Made by a program: the position numbers and the translations under genes | NCBI RefSeq assembly: GCF_963678635.1 | Contig: NC_087068.1 | Span: forward strand, 4,921,079 to 4,981,078 | DNA length: 60,000 nt | Direction: 5' to 3' | Source of the DNA: Symsagittifera roscoffensis | Lineage: Eukaryota; Xenacoelomorpha; Acoela; Convolutidae | The notes under the pieces: generated by a model | What the model was told of the DNA's origin: nothing | Databases searched by the model: none | Seen by the model: only the letters and a program-made list of their open reading frames with translations | In this document: one piece after another, positions 8,456-17,870 of the stretch | Numbering within the stretch: position 1 is the stretch's first letter | Layout of the letters: each line of letters opens with the position of its first letter

Positions 8456-11400
8456 ATGTTTGACTCCGAAAGAAACAAACAACAACAAAGAGTTTTATGT
8501 AATGAAATTCGCAGATTACCAAACGAAACCATCAAGCAAATAGCAGTACGAATCGAAACACTAGTTCGAAAAGCATATTCATTAAATACACATGACTATA
8601 AAAACACAAAGATGACAGAAATCTTAATGATGACCTTAACACCACAATTAAGGAAAATAGCAATAAAAAAGAGAGCATCCCATCCTTCTTCAATTCGAGA
8701 ACCCGATTTAGATTTTCGAAAACTAGTAGACAAATTAGAACAAGCAGAAATCACGATGAAACTAGAAGAAACGGAAAATCTGAAATTACAATACGTTAAC
8801 AGAATTGAAACGACTCCCACTAATATTAATAATATACAGGAATCAGAGACAGACCTCGTTGAAAAAATCACTGAAATACTCAATATTTACGAAAAGAACC
8901 CAAACTTTAAAGGCAAACCATCTTTCAAAAAATGGTGTAATTATTGCCGACGATACGGACATAGTATTTCCGAATGTAGACAAAAACAGCAAGACAATCA
9001 AAATAAACCTCAAAAATATAAAGAACCAAATAAATCATTCTATCAATACATGAAAAAAGATCAAAATCTACCGAACAAAACAGTCTACAGCAACAACAGT
9101 TCAGGAAAACCACTCCCGAACAATACAAATTATACAAGAAATCAATCACCATATAACTCAAGTTATAGAGGAAGATCACCAGAACGAAGAAACACGAATA
9201 ATTCATCACAAAATCACTACAATAGACCAAATAGTCGAAATAACTACTCCAGATCAAATTCAAATACACAACGATTTGTTTCTAGATCTAATTCCCAATC
9301 AAGAAATAACTACTATCCAAACAACCAATCACGAAATTCATCATACAATAGGAATAGAAACTACTCCTATAATCGAAATAGAAGTTATTCAAACAACCGA
9401 AACCAGAATTACCCGAACAATCAATCAAGGAATAACTCATATAATAGATCGAACTATAACAGACCAAACAATAATTACCAAAACAGATCGCGAAATAATT
9501 CACAAAATCGACACTCAAGTTATAATAATCGTTATAGAAATTATTCCCAATCACCACACCGGAATAATAATAACTATAATAATTCTAATAATCGCCACAG
9601 AAGTAGTACACCTAAACATCAAAGACAAATCAATCAAGTACAATCTAACCCAGAAACAACATCAGACCCTCCAGGTATTGATGACACAGTAACTGATACG
9701 TTACAACTCAATCAAATAAACTGTACATCATCAGATTCAGAAAGTGATACTGAAAACACTCTTTCTATCAATATGATAAAAGTCGAAAATGACTATGAAT
9801 CTGTCATATATGAACAACCTTTTTCATCACACATATATGAAAATCAATCAGAATTCCTTCAAAATTATTACACTACACCCATAAATTCCACACCAACGAC
9901 GCAAGAAACAAATGAGATTAACACTACAAATCAAACCAATAAAAATACCAAAACAAAATGCTTGAATACAAACCACATTTATCAAAATATACAAAAAGAA
10001 CAACCCAAAGAAAAAATTTGGACAATACCATTTCTCTTAGAAAGCCCAAGAAATAAAGAATTTCAACCACCAGACCTTGAAATAGATTTTTTAATTGATT
10101 CAGGAGCAGAATCAAACATAATAAACATCCCCACATGGAATGAAATAAAAACTTTACACCCAAAGCTAACACCTCTTGAAACCTCCAGTAAGTTAGCAAC
10201 AGCACAAGGATCAACATTGATAAACTACGGAAAAATCCAATTATTTCTCCTCCCCACCAGAACAATGGAGCAAAGCAAAATTTTAAATAAGCCATTTAAA
10301 CAAATATTCCATATCACTGACATTAAATATAATATCATTGGAATACCATTTATTTCGAAGTATATACCAACAATTAACATACTAAATAGTAAAATATTAA
10401 TCAAAGATAAATATACAAAAACAAAAGAAACATCCTTAACATTTTTTCAAAGATTAAATAAACAACCACCATTCTTTTCAAAATTCTACCCGATATTTAA
10501 CCAACAAAGAAAACACCTAAAACCACTATCAGGAAATATCTATAATTTTTCAATCAACCAAGTTCACCAATATGATAAAGAACAAAACAAACAAAAATTT
10601 TATATGTCAGAATTTGAATTCAAACCTATTCACAAATTTTTCAAAATCACAATCTCATCCATAAAATATTTGAAAAATTCGAATTCAGATATCATTTCCT
10701 TACATGTCTATAACAACACACCTTACCAAGTAACATTACCTTTAGGACTTTTAGGATATTGTGAAACCAACGCTACAATATCACTAATACACGAAAAAGC
10801 CTATCGCGTAAATAATATACTCCAATTACTAGATATTTGCCAATCTACAATTCTTAATGAAGAATTATCTATAAATAATATAATAAGTAACGAAAACAGA
10901 AATACGGATAATTTCACAAAAACTCCATATTTCAAACCTACATTCAACATAAGTAACTACACAGAGGACCAACAAAAATTTTTAACAATGTTTAATTTCC
11001 AACATTCACAAATAACACAAGACGAATTCGAAAAATTAGCCAAACAGCTAATTAAATTTTCATCAGTCTATGCAACATCAAAATTCGATGTTGGAAAAAT
11101 CAGTTCATCACTACATCTCCCGTTAAAACCAGACGCAGTTTTCAAAAAACAGAGAGCAAGTAAAGTACCAATTCACTTACATGATAAAGTGAACAGATTA
11201 CTCGATATTTTAGAACAATACAACATTATATCACCAGTAAACAAAGAAGAACAACCAAAAGGCAACACATTTATCAACCCCGTTATCATTCTAGCTAAAG
11301 GAGAATCATTAAAAATCGTTCTCGATGCTAGATACCTCAATTCACTTATAGATGAATCAAAATGTAATTGGCCCATTGAACCAATACAAGTTATTTTAAC

Positions 11401-13036
11401 AAAAATAAACGGCAAATATTTTACAACCGCCGATATGAATAGTGCATACAATCAAATGCCACTAGATGAACAATCACGACGTTTAACACAATTTGTTATC
11501 GGAAACCAACAATATGAATTCAACCGCTTATTCTATGGAATATCCATAGGACCAGCAGCATTTTCAGCTTTTATGAGCAAAATTTTTAGACCACTAATAC
11601 TCAAGAAAAACGCAATCACCTATTTAGACGATGTTTTTATGCAATCACAAACAAAAGACGAGATGTTCAATGTTTTAGAAAAATATCACCAAATACTTCA
11701 GAGCGAAAATCTGAAGGCCGCCCCCGATAAATCACACTTCTTTTTGACAAAAGTTAAATTCTTAGGACATAATATAGAAAGAAAAACAATCACTCCATTG
11801 AAATCACGCATTGACGCTATTCAAAAACTTCAACCACCAACAAATAAAAAGAAAATCCAAGAATTTCTTGGAATGTTAAACTTTTTAAGTAAATATGTTT
11901 ATAAAATGCAATTATATCTACGACCATTTTATAACATCCTTAGACAACAAAATAATTTTGAATGGAACACAGAACATCAAACACGATTTGAAGAAATAAA
12001 GAAACTTTTAACTGAACAAATTTCAAACACAATTCCAGATTCAAATCAACCATTTTATGCAATGTGCGATGCTTCGAACTTTGGCATCGGTGCAGCACTA
12101 TTACAATCACATAATGGTACAAATAAAATGAACCTCATATCAGCAAATTCTCGATTATTCACTCAAGCAGAGCTACGACTCTCAACTCTAATGAGAGAAT
12201 GTACAGCCATAATATATACACTGACAGAATATGAATTTCTGATACTTGGATCAAAACATCCAACAGTTCTATTCACAGACCATAAACCAATCATCTTTCT
12301 TTTTACACAAAAATCTAACCCAAACCACCGAGTTTACAGATTTCAACTAATTCTAATGAAATTTCCAAACTTACATATAGTTTGGACTGCAGGAAAAAAT
12401 CTTGCATTACCAGACACCTTAAGTCGAAATACACCACCTGAATTACTTACTCGAAAAACAACAGTTGAAATACCCAAAAACATAAAATTCTACCTTGCAG
12501 AAAACGAAACATCACCCCGATTGGAATGCAAATATGCAGTAAAAACTGATATTGAACAATCACAAATAAATAGTTTACAACATTTCCCACTTTATTTAGA
12601 TTGTCAAAATAATCATTATGAAGTTGATTTACTTGGAACATCAACTTTCAAACCAATCCCATATTCTCAATGGATAAAAAATAACACCCAACAAAAACGA
12701 ACAAAACAACACCCACCTAAGAAAGACCATTTTCCACTAATTGAAAAAGAAAATTTAACTGATAAAATAAATTTATCAGGACCACAAACAAATGATTCAA
12801 AATACACAATAAATCAAGTTTTTGACCTCCACGACCCACTTGATACAATACCCTTATCTAAATTCGAAATTGAAAACATTTTTCTCCCTCCAACAGAAAC
12901 AATTACAATTTCCACACTGAAACAATATCAAAATCTTGACCCGATAATTAGACAACTAAAATCATGGCACAAATATAAAACTAAACCTGTCAAGGCAGAT
13001 TCAACCATTCTAGGAAACAAAACACTCCTCCGATAA
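8456..13036 (+). CDS. pol: Gag C-terminus plus Pol: protease, RT, RNase H
   Basis: Same frame as Gag, open from 8414; first ATG at 8456. Residues 1-130 finish the capsid domain. A CCHC zinc knuckle has C161, C164, H169 and C174. Residues about 190-390 are an Asn/Arg/Ser/Tyr-rich tail. Aspartic protease motif DSG lies at 548-550. Reverse transcriptase has D993 and YLDD at 1056-1059. RNase H has D1205, E1248 and D1275, and a PDTLSR motif near 1320. It makes DNA from the genomic RNA. It ends at TAA 13034-13036 inside the linker before integrase, where the frame again continues open. Gag and Pol therefore share one frame with no frameshift site. Confidence 0.9.
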   Translation: MFDSERNKQQQRVLCNEIRRLPNETIKQIAVRIETLVRKAYSLNTHDYKNTKMTEILMMTLTPQLRKIAIKKRASHPSSIREPDLDFRKLVDKLEQAEITMKLEETENLKLQYVNRIETTPTNINNIQESETDLVEKITEILNIYEKNPNFKGKPSFKKWCNYCRRYGHSISECRQKQQDNQNKPQKYKEPNKSFYQYMKKDQNLPNKTVYSNNSSGKPLPNNTNYTRNQSPYNSSYRGRSPERRNTNNSSQNHYNRPNSRNNYSRSNSNTQRFVSRSNSQSRNNYYPNNQSRNSSYNRNRNYSYNRNRSYSNNRNQNYPNNQSRNNSYNRSNYNRPNNNYQNRSRNNSQNRHSSYNNRYRNYSQSPHRNNNNYNNSNNRHRSSTPKHQRQINQVQSNPETTSDPPGIDDTVTDTLQLNQINCTSSDSESDTENTLSINMIKVENDYESVIYEQPFSSHIYENQSEFLQNYYTTPINSTPTTQETNEINTTNQTNKNTKTKCLNTNHIYQNIQKEQPKEKIWTIPFLLESPRNKEFQPPDLEIDFLIDSGAESNIINIPTWNEIKTLHPKLTPLETSSKLATAQGSTLINYGKIQLFLLPTRTMEQSKILNKPFKQIFHITDIKYNIIGIPFISKYIPTINILNSKILIKDKYTKTKETSLTFFQRLNKQPPFFSKFYPIFNQQRKHLKPLSGNIYNFSINQVHQYDKEQNKQKFYMSEFEFKPIHKFFKITISSIKYLKNSNSDIISLHVYNNTPYQVTLPLGLLGYCETNATISLIHEKAYRVNNILQLLDICQSTILNEELSINNIISNENRNTDNFTKTPYFKPTFNISNYTEDQQKFLTMFNFQHSQITQDEFEKLAKQLIKFSSVYATSKFDVGKISSSLHLPLKPDAVFKKQRASKVPIHLHDKVNRLLDILEQYNIISPVNKEEQPKGNTFINPVIILAKGESLKIVLDARYLNSLIDESKCNWPIEPIQVILTKINGKYFTTADMNSAYNQMPLDEQSRRLTQFVIGNQQYEFNRLFYGISIGPAAFSAFMSKIFRPLILKKNAITYLDDVFMQSQTKDEMFNVLEKYHQILQSENLKAAPDKSHFFLTKVKFLGHNIERKTITPLKSRIDAIQKLQPPTNKKKIQEFLGMLNFLSKYVYKMQLYLRPFYNILRQQNNFEWNTEHQTRFEEIKKLLTEQISNTIPDSNQPFYAMCDASNFGIGAALLQSHNGTNKMNLISANSRLFTQAELRLSTLMRECTAIIYTLTEYEFLILGSKHPTVLFTDHKPIIFLFTQKSNPNHRVYRFQLILMKFPNLHIVWTAGKNLALPDTLSRNTPPELLTRKTTVEIPKNIKFYLAENETSPRLECKYAVKTDIEQSQINSLQHFPLYLDCQNNHYEVDLLGTSTFKPIPYSQWIKNNTQQKRTKQHPPKKDHFPLIEKENLTDKINLSGPQTNDSKYTINQVFDLHDPLDTIPLSKFEIENIFLPPTETITISTLKQYQNLDPIIRQLKSWHKYKTKPVKADSTILGNKTLLR

Positions 13037-13129
13037 TTTCGCAAATTTAACAACACAACAATTAACGAAAATACAGACCTTTTAGAGTATAACCTGAATG
13101 AATCTACAGTTCCATGTCTCCCTTTAAGT

Positions 13130-14635
13130 ATGATTCTTATAGCTTTTAATGTTTCACATACACAAAATATTAAAGGACACTCTGGATCAGAAAAAACATA
13201 TTCAAATTTTATACAAAATTTTTACTTCCCAAATGCACCAATTTGGATAAAAGTACTATGCAATGATTGTATAGTATGTCAACTAAATAAACCTTACCCA
13301 AATCAAAAACAAATAGCACAAAAACAAGATTTTAAAGGACAAAGTTTGTACTTTAATCATCGTATCTCATTTGATACCAAAGGACCAATTTCACCCTCAT
13401 CCGAAGGAAACTCCTACATTATGGTAATTGTTGACGCATTTACACATTATGTAGCACTTAACCCAGTACCACATTGTAACGCTTATTACGCTTACACAAC
13501 ACTCTATGAACACTGGATAGCAAAATTCGGACTACCAGAAATTTTAGTTACAGACAACGGTACAGAATTCATAAATAATGAAATTATCACACTATGTCAT
13601 TTATATAACATTAAACACAAACCACGTACATCTCATGCACCTTGGACAAACGGCTTAGTCGAAGGTATGAACCGTTCATTACAAGAATATCTTAGATGTA
13701 TCATCAACGGAAATGATACAAAATATACCGAATGGTCAGCAGATGTAAAATTATTTCCCTTAGCATATAATTCACAAATTACGACAACTTTAGGAATGTC
13801 ACCATACGAAATGGTTTTTAACCAAAAGCCACGCAAACCAATAATGTTTACAGCAAATTCTCATAAAAACGCACAAGGTTATTGTCAACCAAATAAAGAC
13901 TCAATTTGTTATAACCTACCTTTACATACACACGATGAAGATCATTTTCATCACCCACAAATTCTTAAACTAGCCTCCGGTACACACACCGAATGGATTC
14001 TAAATAGAGATAAAAAACACAATGAAATTTATCAAAAAATAACAAAAAAGTTATTACAAAGACAAAACATTAATGAACAAATCAATTCACGTTTTACACC
14101 AGCCTCCGAATTAAAAATTGGAACATTTGTTTTAATACCTAATTTTAATACTCAAAAAGGAATTTCTAAAAAATTACAACCCCTTCGAAAAGGACCATAC
14201 CAAATAATTGCAAAACCCACTGATGTCACATATAAAATTACCGACTCAAACAAAAAAGAAATCGTTCAACATCGAAACAACCTATTACCTTATTACCCAA
14301 AAGAATACGCACTCCGCGAATTAACTCAATTATATTCTTTCACAGGATTAAAAATCATTCAAAATGAACCACATCTGAAAAACACAGAACAAAATGATAA
14401 CCCCACCGAAAATCAAAACACAAAACCAATCGCCACCAAAAACAATACACAAAACCATAAAGAATCCCCAAAACAAAGAAAAAATAGAAAAATGACCGAA
14501 CAAATAATACCCCAAGAACAAATCGACAAATCAGAAAATAGAAAAACAACAAGACTCCGAAATCAACCACGTAAAAACTATAAAATATTCATCCCCCAAT
14601 CTAAAATTTTAAAGAAAGTGGAATTTCAAAAGTAA
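13130..14635 (+). CDS. pol: Pol integrase, after an in-frame stop
   Basis: Frame open from 13037 and continuous with the upstream Pol frame; first ATG at 13130. The HHCC zinc-binding domain has H10, H17, C47 and C50. The catalytic core has D82 (ISFDTKGP), D142 (VTDNGTEF) and E178 (GLVEGMN), giving exactly 35 residues between the last two. A GPY-type module (RKGPYQIIAKPTDVTYKI) lies near residue 365. The tail is Lys/Asn-rich and basic. Inserts the cDNA into the chromosome; a GPY/F module is typical of Ty3/gypsy and some retroviral integrases. With the upstream TAA, this part could be made only by readthrough or in a related copy. Confidence 0.9.
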   Translation: MILIAFNVSHTQNIKGHSGSEKTYSNFIQNFYFPNAPIWIKVLCNDCIVCQLNKPYPNQKQIAQKQDFKGQSLYFNHRISFDTKGPISPSSEGNSYIMVIVDAFTHYVALNPVPHCNAYYAYTTLYEHWIAKFGLPEILVTDNGTEFINNEIITLCHLYNIKHKPRTSHAPWTNGLVEGMNRSLQEYLRCIINGNDTKYTEWSADVKLFPLAYNSQITTTLGMSPYEMVFNQKPRKPIMFTANSHKNAQGYCQPNKDSICYNLPLHTHDEDHFHHPQILKLASGTHTEWILNRDKKHNEIYQKITKKLLQRQNINEQINSRFTPASELKIGTFVLIPNFNTQKGISKKLQPLRKGPYQIIAKPTDVTYKITDSNKKEIVQHRNNLLPYYPKEYALRELTQLYSFTGLKIIQNEPHLKNTEQNDNPTENQNTKPIATKNNTQNHKESPKQRKNRKMTEQIIPQEQIDKSENRKTTRLRNQPRKNYKIFIPQSKILKKVEFQK

Positions 14636-15234
14636 TTTTAACATTATACTTCACTATCTTGAAACCTTCGAAACATTTTTCATTTACATTTTTCAAAATA
14701 ACATGCTGACAAGTACGCAATAATTCTAGTTCAAAATAGACCAATAGGATTCATCCAATCCGTCACTTTCTCTAACTCAAACTAAGACCAATTAGACGAA
14801 TCATATAGAACTCCAGGCACATCTATAACTATAACTTTATGACCTCCAGGTCAAAAATAAGCAAACCACTCCGACTTGACAACTAAAATAAATATCACCA
14901 TAATACCGTACCCCTCCCTTATCTAATAACCCAAAGATCAACAATATTTCCCCAACTCAGACCACGAATACCCCCAAAACAAATTTGTTAACTTAGCCTA
15001 AAGTAACAAAATGAACATTTTATTTAGCCTAAAGTATAAAAATCTCAAAAATACCCCAGATCATTTGACAAATGAAAATAAAGACAAAGAAGACCTCCCA
15101 ATCACCATGAAAATTGCCCCCAACAATTTTTTACAAAACTCAACCCACTTGTCAAAAAACTAATAAATAATCCGACCACACTAGAAAATCGCCTCAAACA
15201 GCAAAAAATATTCGACCAAGAGATCATTTCTTAA
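14636..15234 (+). other. pol to accessory-ORF spacer
   Basis: About 600 nt without a credible ORF. TTAGCCTAAAGTA occurs at 14993-15005 and again at 15024-15036. The rest is A/C-rich like the coding parts. It may contain a splice acceptor for downstream ORFs, but none stands out. Confidence 0.6.
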
Positions 15235-15465
15235 ATGCTCTTCTCTCAATCAGTTATTCAAATACTCATAAATTTTAAACATTTTTTTACAATACTTGAA
15301 ACCTTTATAATATTTCTTTTTGATATACTTGAATCTTTTCTAATAACCCTAATCATTTTTTGTAACATTTTTTTAATTTTCTACACTATACTCGAACTAT
15401 TCCTCCAACTTTCCAAAACCCTTGATTACATCCACAGGTACGATTCATATAACTTGTCTAAATGA
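15235..15465 (+). CDS. small hydrophobic ORF A, 76 aa
   Basis: Mostly Phe/Ile/Leu, with hydrophobic stretches around residues 8-25 and 30-60, ending in a short polar tail (HRYDSYNLSK). It looks like a membrane protein with one or two helices. Its TGA overlaps the ATG of the next ORF as ATGA at 15462-15465, an arrangement seen where ribosomes reinitiate after termination. No homologue is recognised. Viroporin-like by size and composition only. Confidence 0.45.
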   Translation: MLFSQSVIQILINFKHFFTILETFIIFLFDILESFLITLIIFCNIFLIFYTILELFLQLSKTLDYIHRYDSYNLSK

Positions 15466-15650
15466 TACGAAAAATTTTCAGTAGAACTGATATTTTTTTA
15501 TTGTTTGTAATTTTCATAACATTTTTATCATCCCTCATTTTGACAATATGTAAATGTATAAAGAAAGCAATCTTCACATTTGCCCTAGCAACAATCCTTC
15601 TAATTCTTTTTTTGGAAGAATATTATAATAAACATAAACCTTCCCACTAA
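15462..15650 (+). CDS. small hydrophobic ORF B, 62 aa
   Basis: Begins inside the stop codon of ORF A (ATGA). The layout is a short basic N terminus (MIRKIFSR), a hydrophobic segment about 11-30, a Cys/Lys-rich break (CKCIKK), a second hydrophobic segment about 36-51, and a polar tail. Predicted double-spanning membrane protein, possibly made by reinitiation after ORF A. No family is recognised. Confidence 0.45.
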   Translation: MIRKIFSRTDIFLLFVIFITFLSSLILTICKCIKKAIFTFALATILLILFLEEYYNKHKPSH

Positions 15651-15655
15651 AGTAA

Positions 15656-16792
15656 CATTTCAAAAATCCATCAAAAATTGCTACCCAACAGTCACAAAGT
15701 CAGTCTTCACCGACATCATCCCAAGATAACCAAACACCACCTTCAATTACTCAAAATCCTCAAACATCTACACGAATTTCTTTTCAAGACAATCCATACA
15801 CTTTTGAAGAACGACATGCTCGTTTATCAGAACCACTAGAACCAGTTCAACGACAAGCACCTCTAAGCGAACCAACATATAACCTATACCCAACACTACC
15901 ACAAGAACTAAGTAGAATAAGAAATCCTAGTCAAAACCAAAATACAGTCGAAATAAATAGACAAATTATACATCCTCGACGAAACAGAAATTTTCAAACT
16001 CCCCGAGTTCATTTTGATATACCTCAATCCCCATCACAAATCACTCCAGAAAACCCCATTGATATATTACCAGAAACCCCTACGCTTCTTTCACAACGTA
16101 GCACCTCAAGCCTACCATCAGATTACTTAGGTTCAACACCAACATCTGAACAAATACGTGAAAATCCCTTTAACCCCCCAAACCAGGCATCACGACTACC
16201 ATATTGGACAACACATTCATTTACACAAGGTGAATTAAATTTAGTCAATAATCCAATAGATATTTCTACGGATACAACAACATCCTCATCACTACCAGAA
16301 ACATTATCACTACCATCAACACCATCAATAAGCCAGATTTCACCACCACCTTTTAACTTAAATTTTCCAAATAATCTCGACGCCAGATATCGAGAACAAT
16401 CATCAATAAATATTCCTTTAAGACTAGATTGGAATACATTTACAGCACCTCCACCATTATTTGGACAACATCAAGAAAGTAACCGCCTTCATAACTGGGC
16501 ACTTAATAGATTACAATATCGCCAAGATATTCACAACGATATCCGTGATCACAATATTCAAATACTCCAACAAAACAGTTTACAATTAAAGTTTGAAATC
16601 ACAGTTAAGTTAAACAATATTACCCAACATCCCTACCCATTAAATCCACCTAAAATAACAGCTCAATCACTACCACCACCGTTTATAACTACTGAAGTAA
16701 TATACAAATACGACAGATATACCAAAAACACAATTGGCTACATTACATTTTATAATCCATACTCAGGATTATCATACACATGTATATTCTAA
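15656..16792 (+). CDS. 378-aa ORF with no ATG, Ser/Pro/Thr-rich
   Basis: Frame 2 is open from just after TAA 15653-15655 to TAA 16790-16792 and contains no ATG. Roughly the first 250 residues are rich in Ser, Pro, Thr and Gln (for example STSSLPSDYLGSTPT). The last 110 look more folded and end in an aromatic block (YITFYNPYSGLSYTCIF). Such a long A/C-rich frame without stops is unlikely by chance. The start may be supplied by splicing (an acceptor-like CCCAACAG ends at 15691) or may be non-AUG. Its end overlaps the Env start by 13 nt. NLYPTLP contains a YPxL motif. Function unknown. Confidence 0.55.
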   Translation, partial: HFKNPSKIATQQSQSQSSPTSSQDNQTPPSITQNPQTSTRISFQDNPYTFEERHARLSEPLEPVQRQAPLSEPTYNLYPTLPQELSRIRNPSQNQNTVEINRQIIHPRRNRNFQTPRVHFDIPQSPSQITPENPIDILPETPTLLSQRSTSSLPSDYLGSTPTSEQIRENPFNPPNQASRLPYWTTHSFTQGELNLVNNPIDISTDTTTSSSLPETLSLPSTPSISQISPPPFNLNFPNNLDARYREQSSINIPLRLDWNTFTAPPPLFGQHQESNRLHNWALNRLQYRQDIHNDIRDHNIQILQQNSLQLKFEITVKLNNITQHPYPLNPPKITAQSLPPPFITTEVIYKYDRYTKNTIGYITFYNPYSGLSYTCIF

Positions 16793-17145
16793 AATTATTA
16801 ATTTTTCTCCAACTCCTTTTTCTAGTAATCTCAAATCAAAACATAAACCCTTCCCCTCGTACAGGACCACAAGATTTATTAGTAACACATTACGATTGTG
16901 AAGAAAATGAACAAAAAACACTACATAAATATGCAATAAATCAAGTATCACAATGTGAAACAGAACCACAAGCTATAGAAACCACAGATGTAATAGCAAC
17001 ACTCTATTCAAAAGCCCGAGCAACAACAGTTACAGGTTATAAATTCACAGCAACATTTTCCGAAAAAAGAAAGTACATTGTTCACAAGTCTCGAACGGAA
17101 ACAAAAACCGACTTGACCATGAATCATTCTATCAGAGTAATATAG
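16780..17145 (+). CDS. env: Env-like glycoprotein, signal peptide and N-terminus
   Basis: Starts with a clear signal peptide (MYILKLLIFLQLLFLVIS), followed by a polar ectodomain start with Cys at about 47 and 64. The frame ends at TAG 17143-17145. From 17043 onward a different frame is open and carries what reads as the continuation of the protein, so the coding frame changes somewhere in 17043-17145, most simply at the A6 run 17063-17068. Either a one-base indel has broken env here or the run is a sequencing error. It matches no canonical -1 slippery heptamer in phase. Confidence 0.65.
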   Translation: MYILKLLIFLQLLFLVISNQNINPSPRTGPQDLLVTHYDCEENEQKTLHKYAINQVSQCETEPQAIETTDVIATLYSKARATTVTGYKFTATFSEKRKYIVHKSRTETKTDLTMNHSIRVI

Positions 17146-17855
17146 AACGTCTTTTACATCTCAATCCCGACGATTGTAAAAATGAATTACTTAGACTAAA
17201 TATCACACAAAATAAAAACTCCGCAAGAAAGTTAGTTAATTTTCAAGTTTTTTCAGACTCTGTTTATCAATCACAACTTGAAAGACACCAAGGACATATA
17301 AAACTAGACGAAAAATACCCGTATAACGGCGCACACGGACGATTAACCTATGACCTACACGATAAACATTGGATACCACACATTGGTATAAATGACCCAT
17401 CAAACTGCAAAGCAGACACAAAAAATAAAGGATACCAAGAAATAATGTTTTTCGATTGGAAAATACAACTCGAAAAAATACAACTAACACGAGATTTATC
17501 AGATAATACAATGATCTATCAAGGAATCCGATTACCTTGTAAAAATGATCAAGGTTATTGCGACCCTACAACGAGAACACAAGCAACAATTGTTTGGTTC
17601 CCCGAAGATACATGTACAACATTTCAAGTAGCAAAAATACACGCTCGTATGATAAAATTTCACGAAAAATATTTTATACAATCAATTCCATATGAACAAG
17701 TCCATCCATCACGAAAACTAAGTTCTAATTTTAGAAACATAGACAATATAGAAAATAAATTGACACGTTTTCAAATATACCAAGAAACAGAACTTGCATG
17801 TAAATATAGGAATCCACTTCACAGAACACAATACTCTGAAATATTAGTTGAATAG
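17043..17855 (+). CDS. env: Env-like glycoprotein, middle ectodomain part
   Basis: Open frame between TAA 17040-17042 and TAG 17853-17855; the internal ATG at 17445 is probably not a start. It contains several N-glycosylation-type sites (such as NIT) and Cys residues (DPSNCKAD, FPEDTCTTF), as in a secreted ectodomain. TAG at 17853 is followed in the same frame by a further 515 open codons with a membrane segment, so it reads as a nonsense interruption of env. The glycoprotein family was not identified. Confidence 0.55.
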   Translation: MHSNIFRKKKVHCSQVSNGNKNRLDHESFYQSNIERLLHLNPDDCKNELLRLNITQNKNSARKLVNFQVFSDSVYQSQLERHQGHIKLDEKYPYNGAHGRLTYDLHDKHWIPHIGINDPSNCKADTKNKGYQEIMFFDWKIQLEKIQLTRDLSDNTMIYQGIRLPCKNDQGYCDPTTRTQATIVWFPEDTCTTFQVAKIHARMIKFHEKYFIQSIPYEQVHPSRKLSSNFRNIDNIENKLTRFQIYQETELACKYRNPLHRTQYSEILVE

Positions 17856-17870
17856 GAAAAAGGATTCGAC

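Noticed and set aside
8411-13036. Idea that TAA/TAG are sense codons in this organism
   Set aside because: Only two interruptions occur in about 8 kb of Gag-Pol, other ORFs of the element end at TAA in sensible places, and the CEP290 exons show normal usage with a TGA stop. Mutation, error or readthrough is simpler.
8411-17855. G-to-A hypermutation as the cause of the stops
   Set aside because: The strand is generally A/C-rich and the stop contexts show no clustered G-to-A pattern that can be judged without a reference copy.
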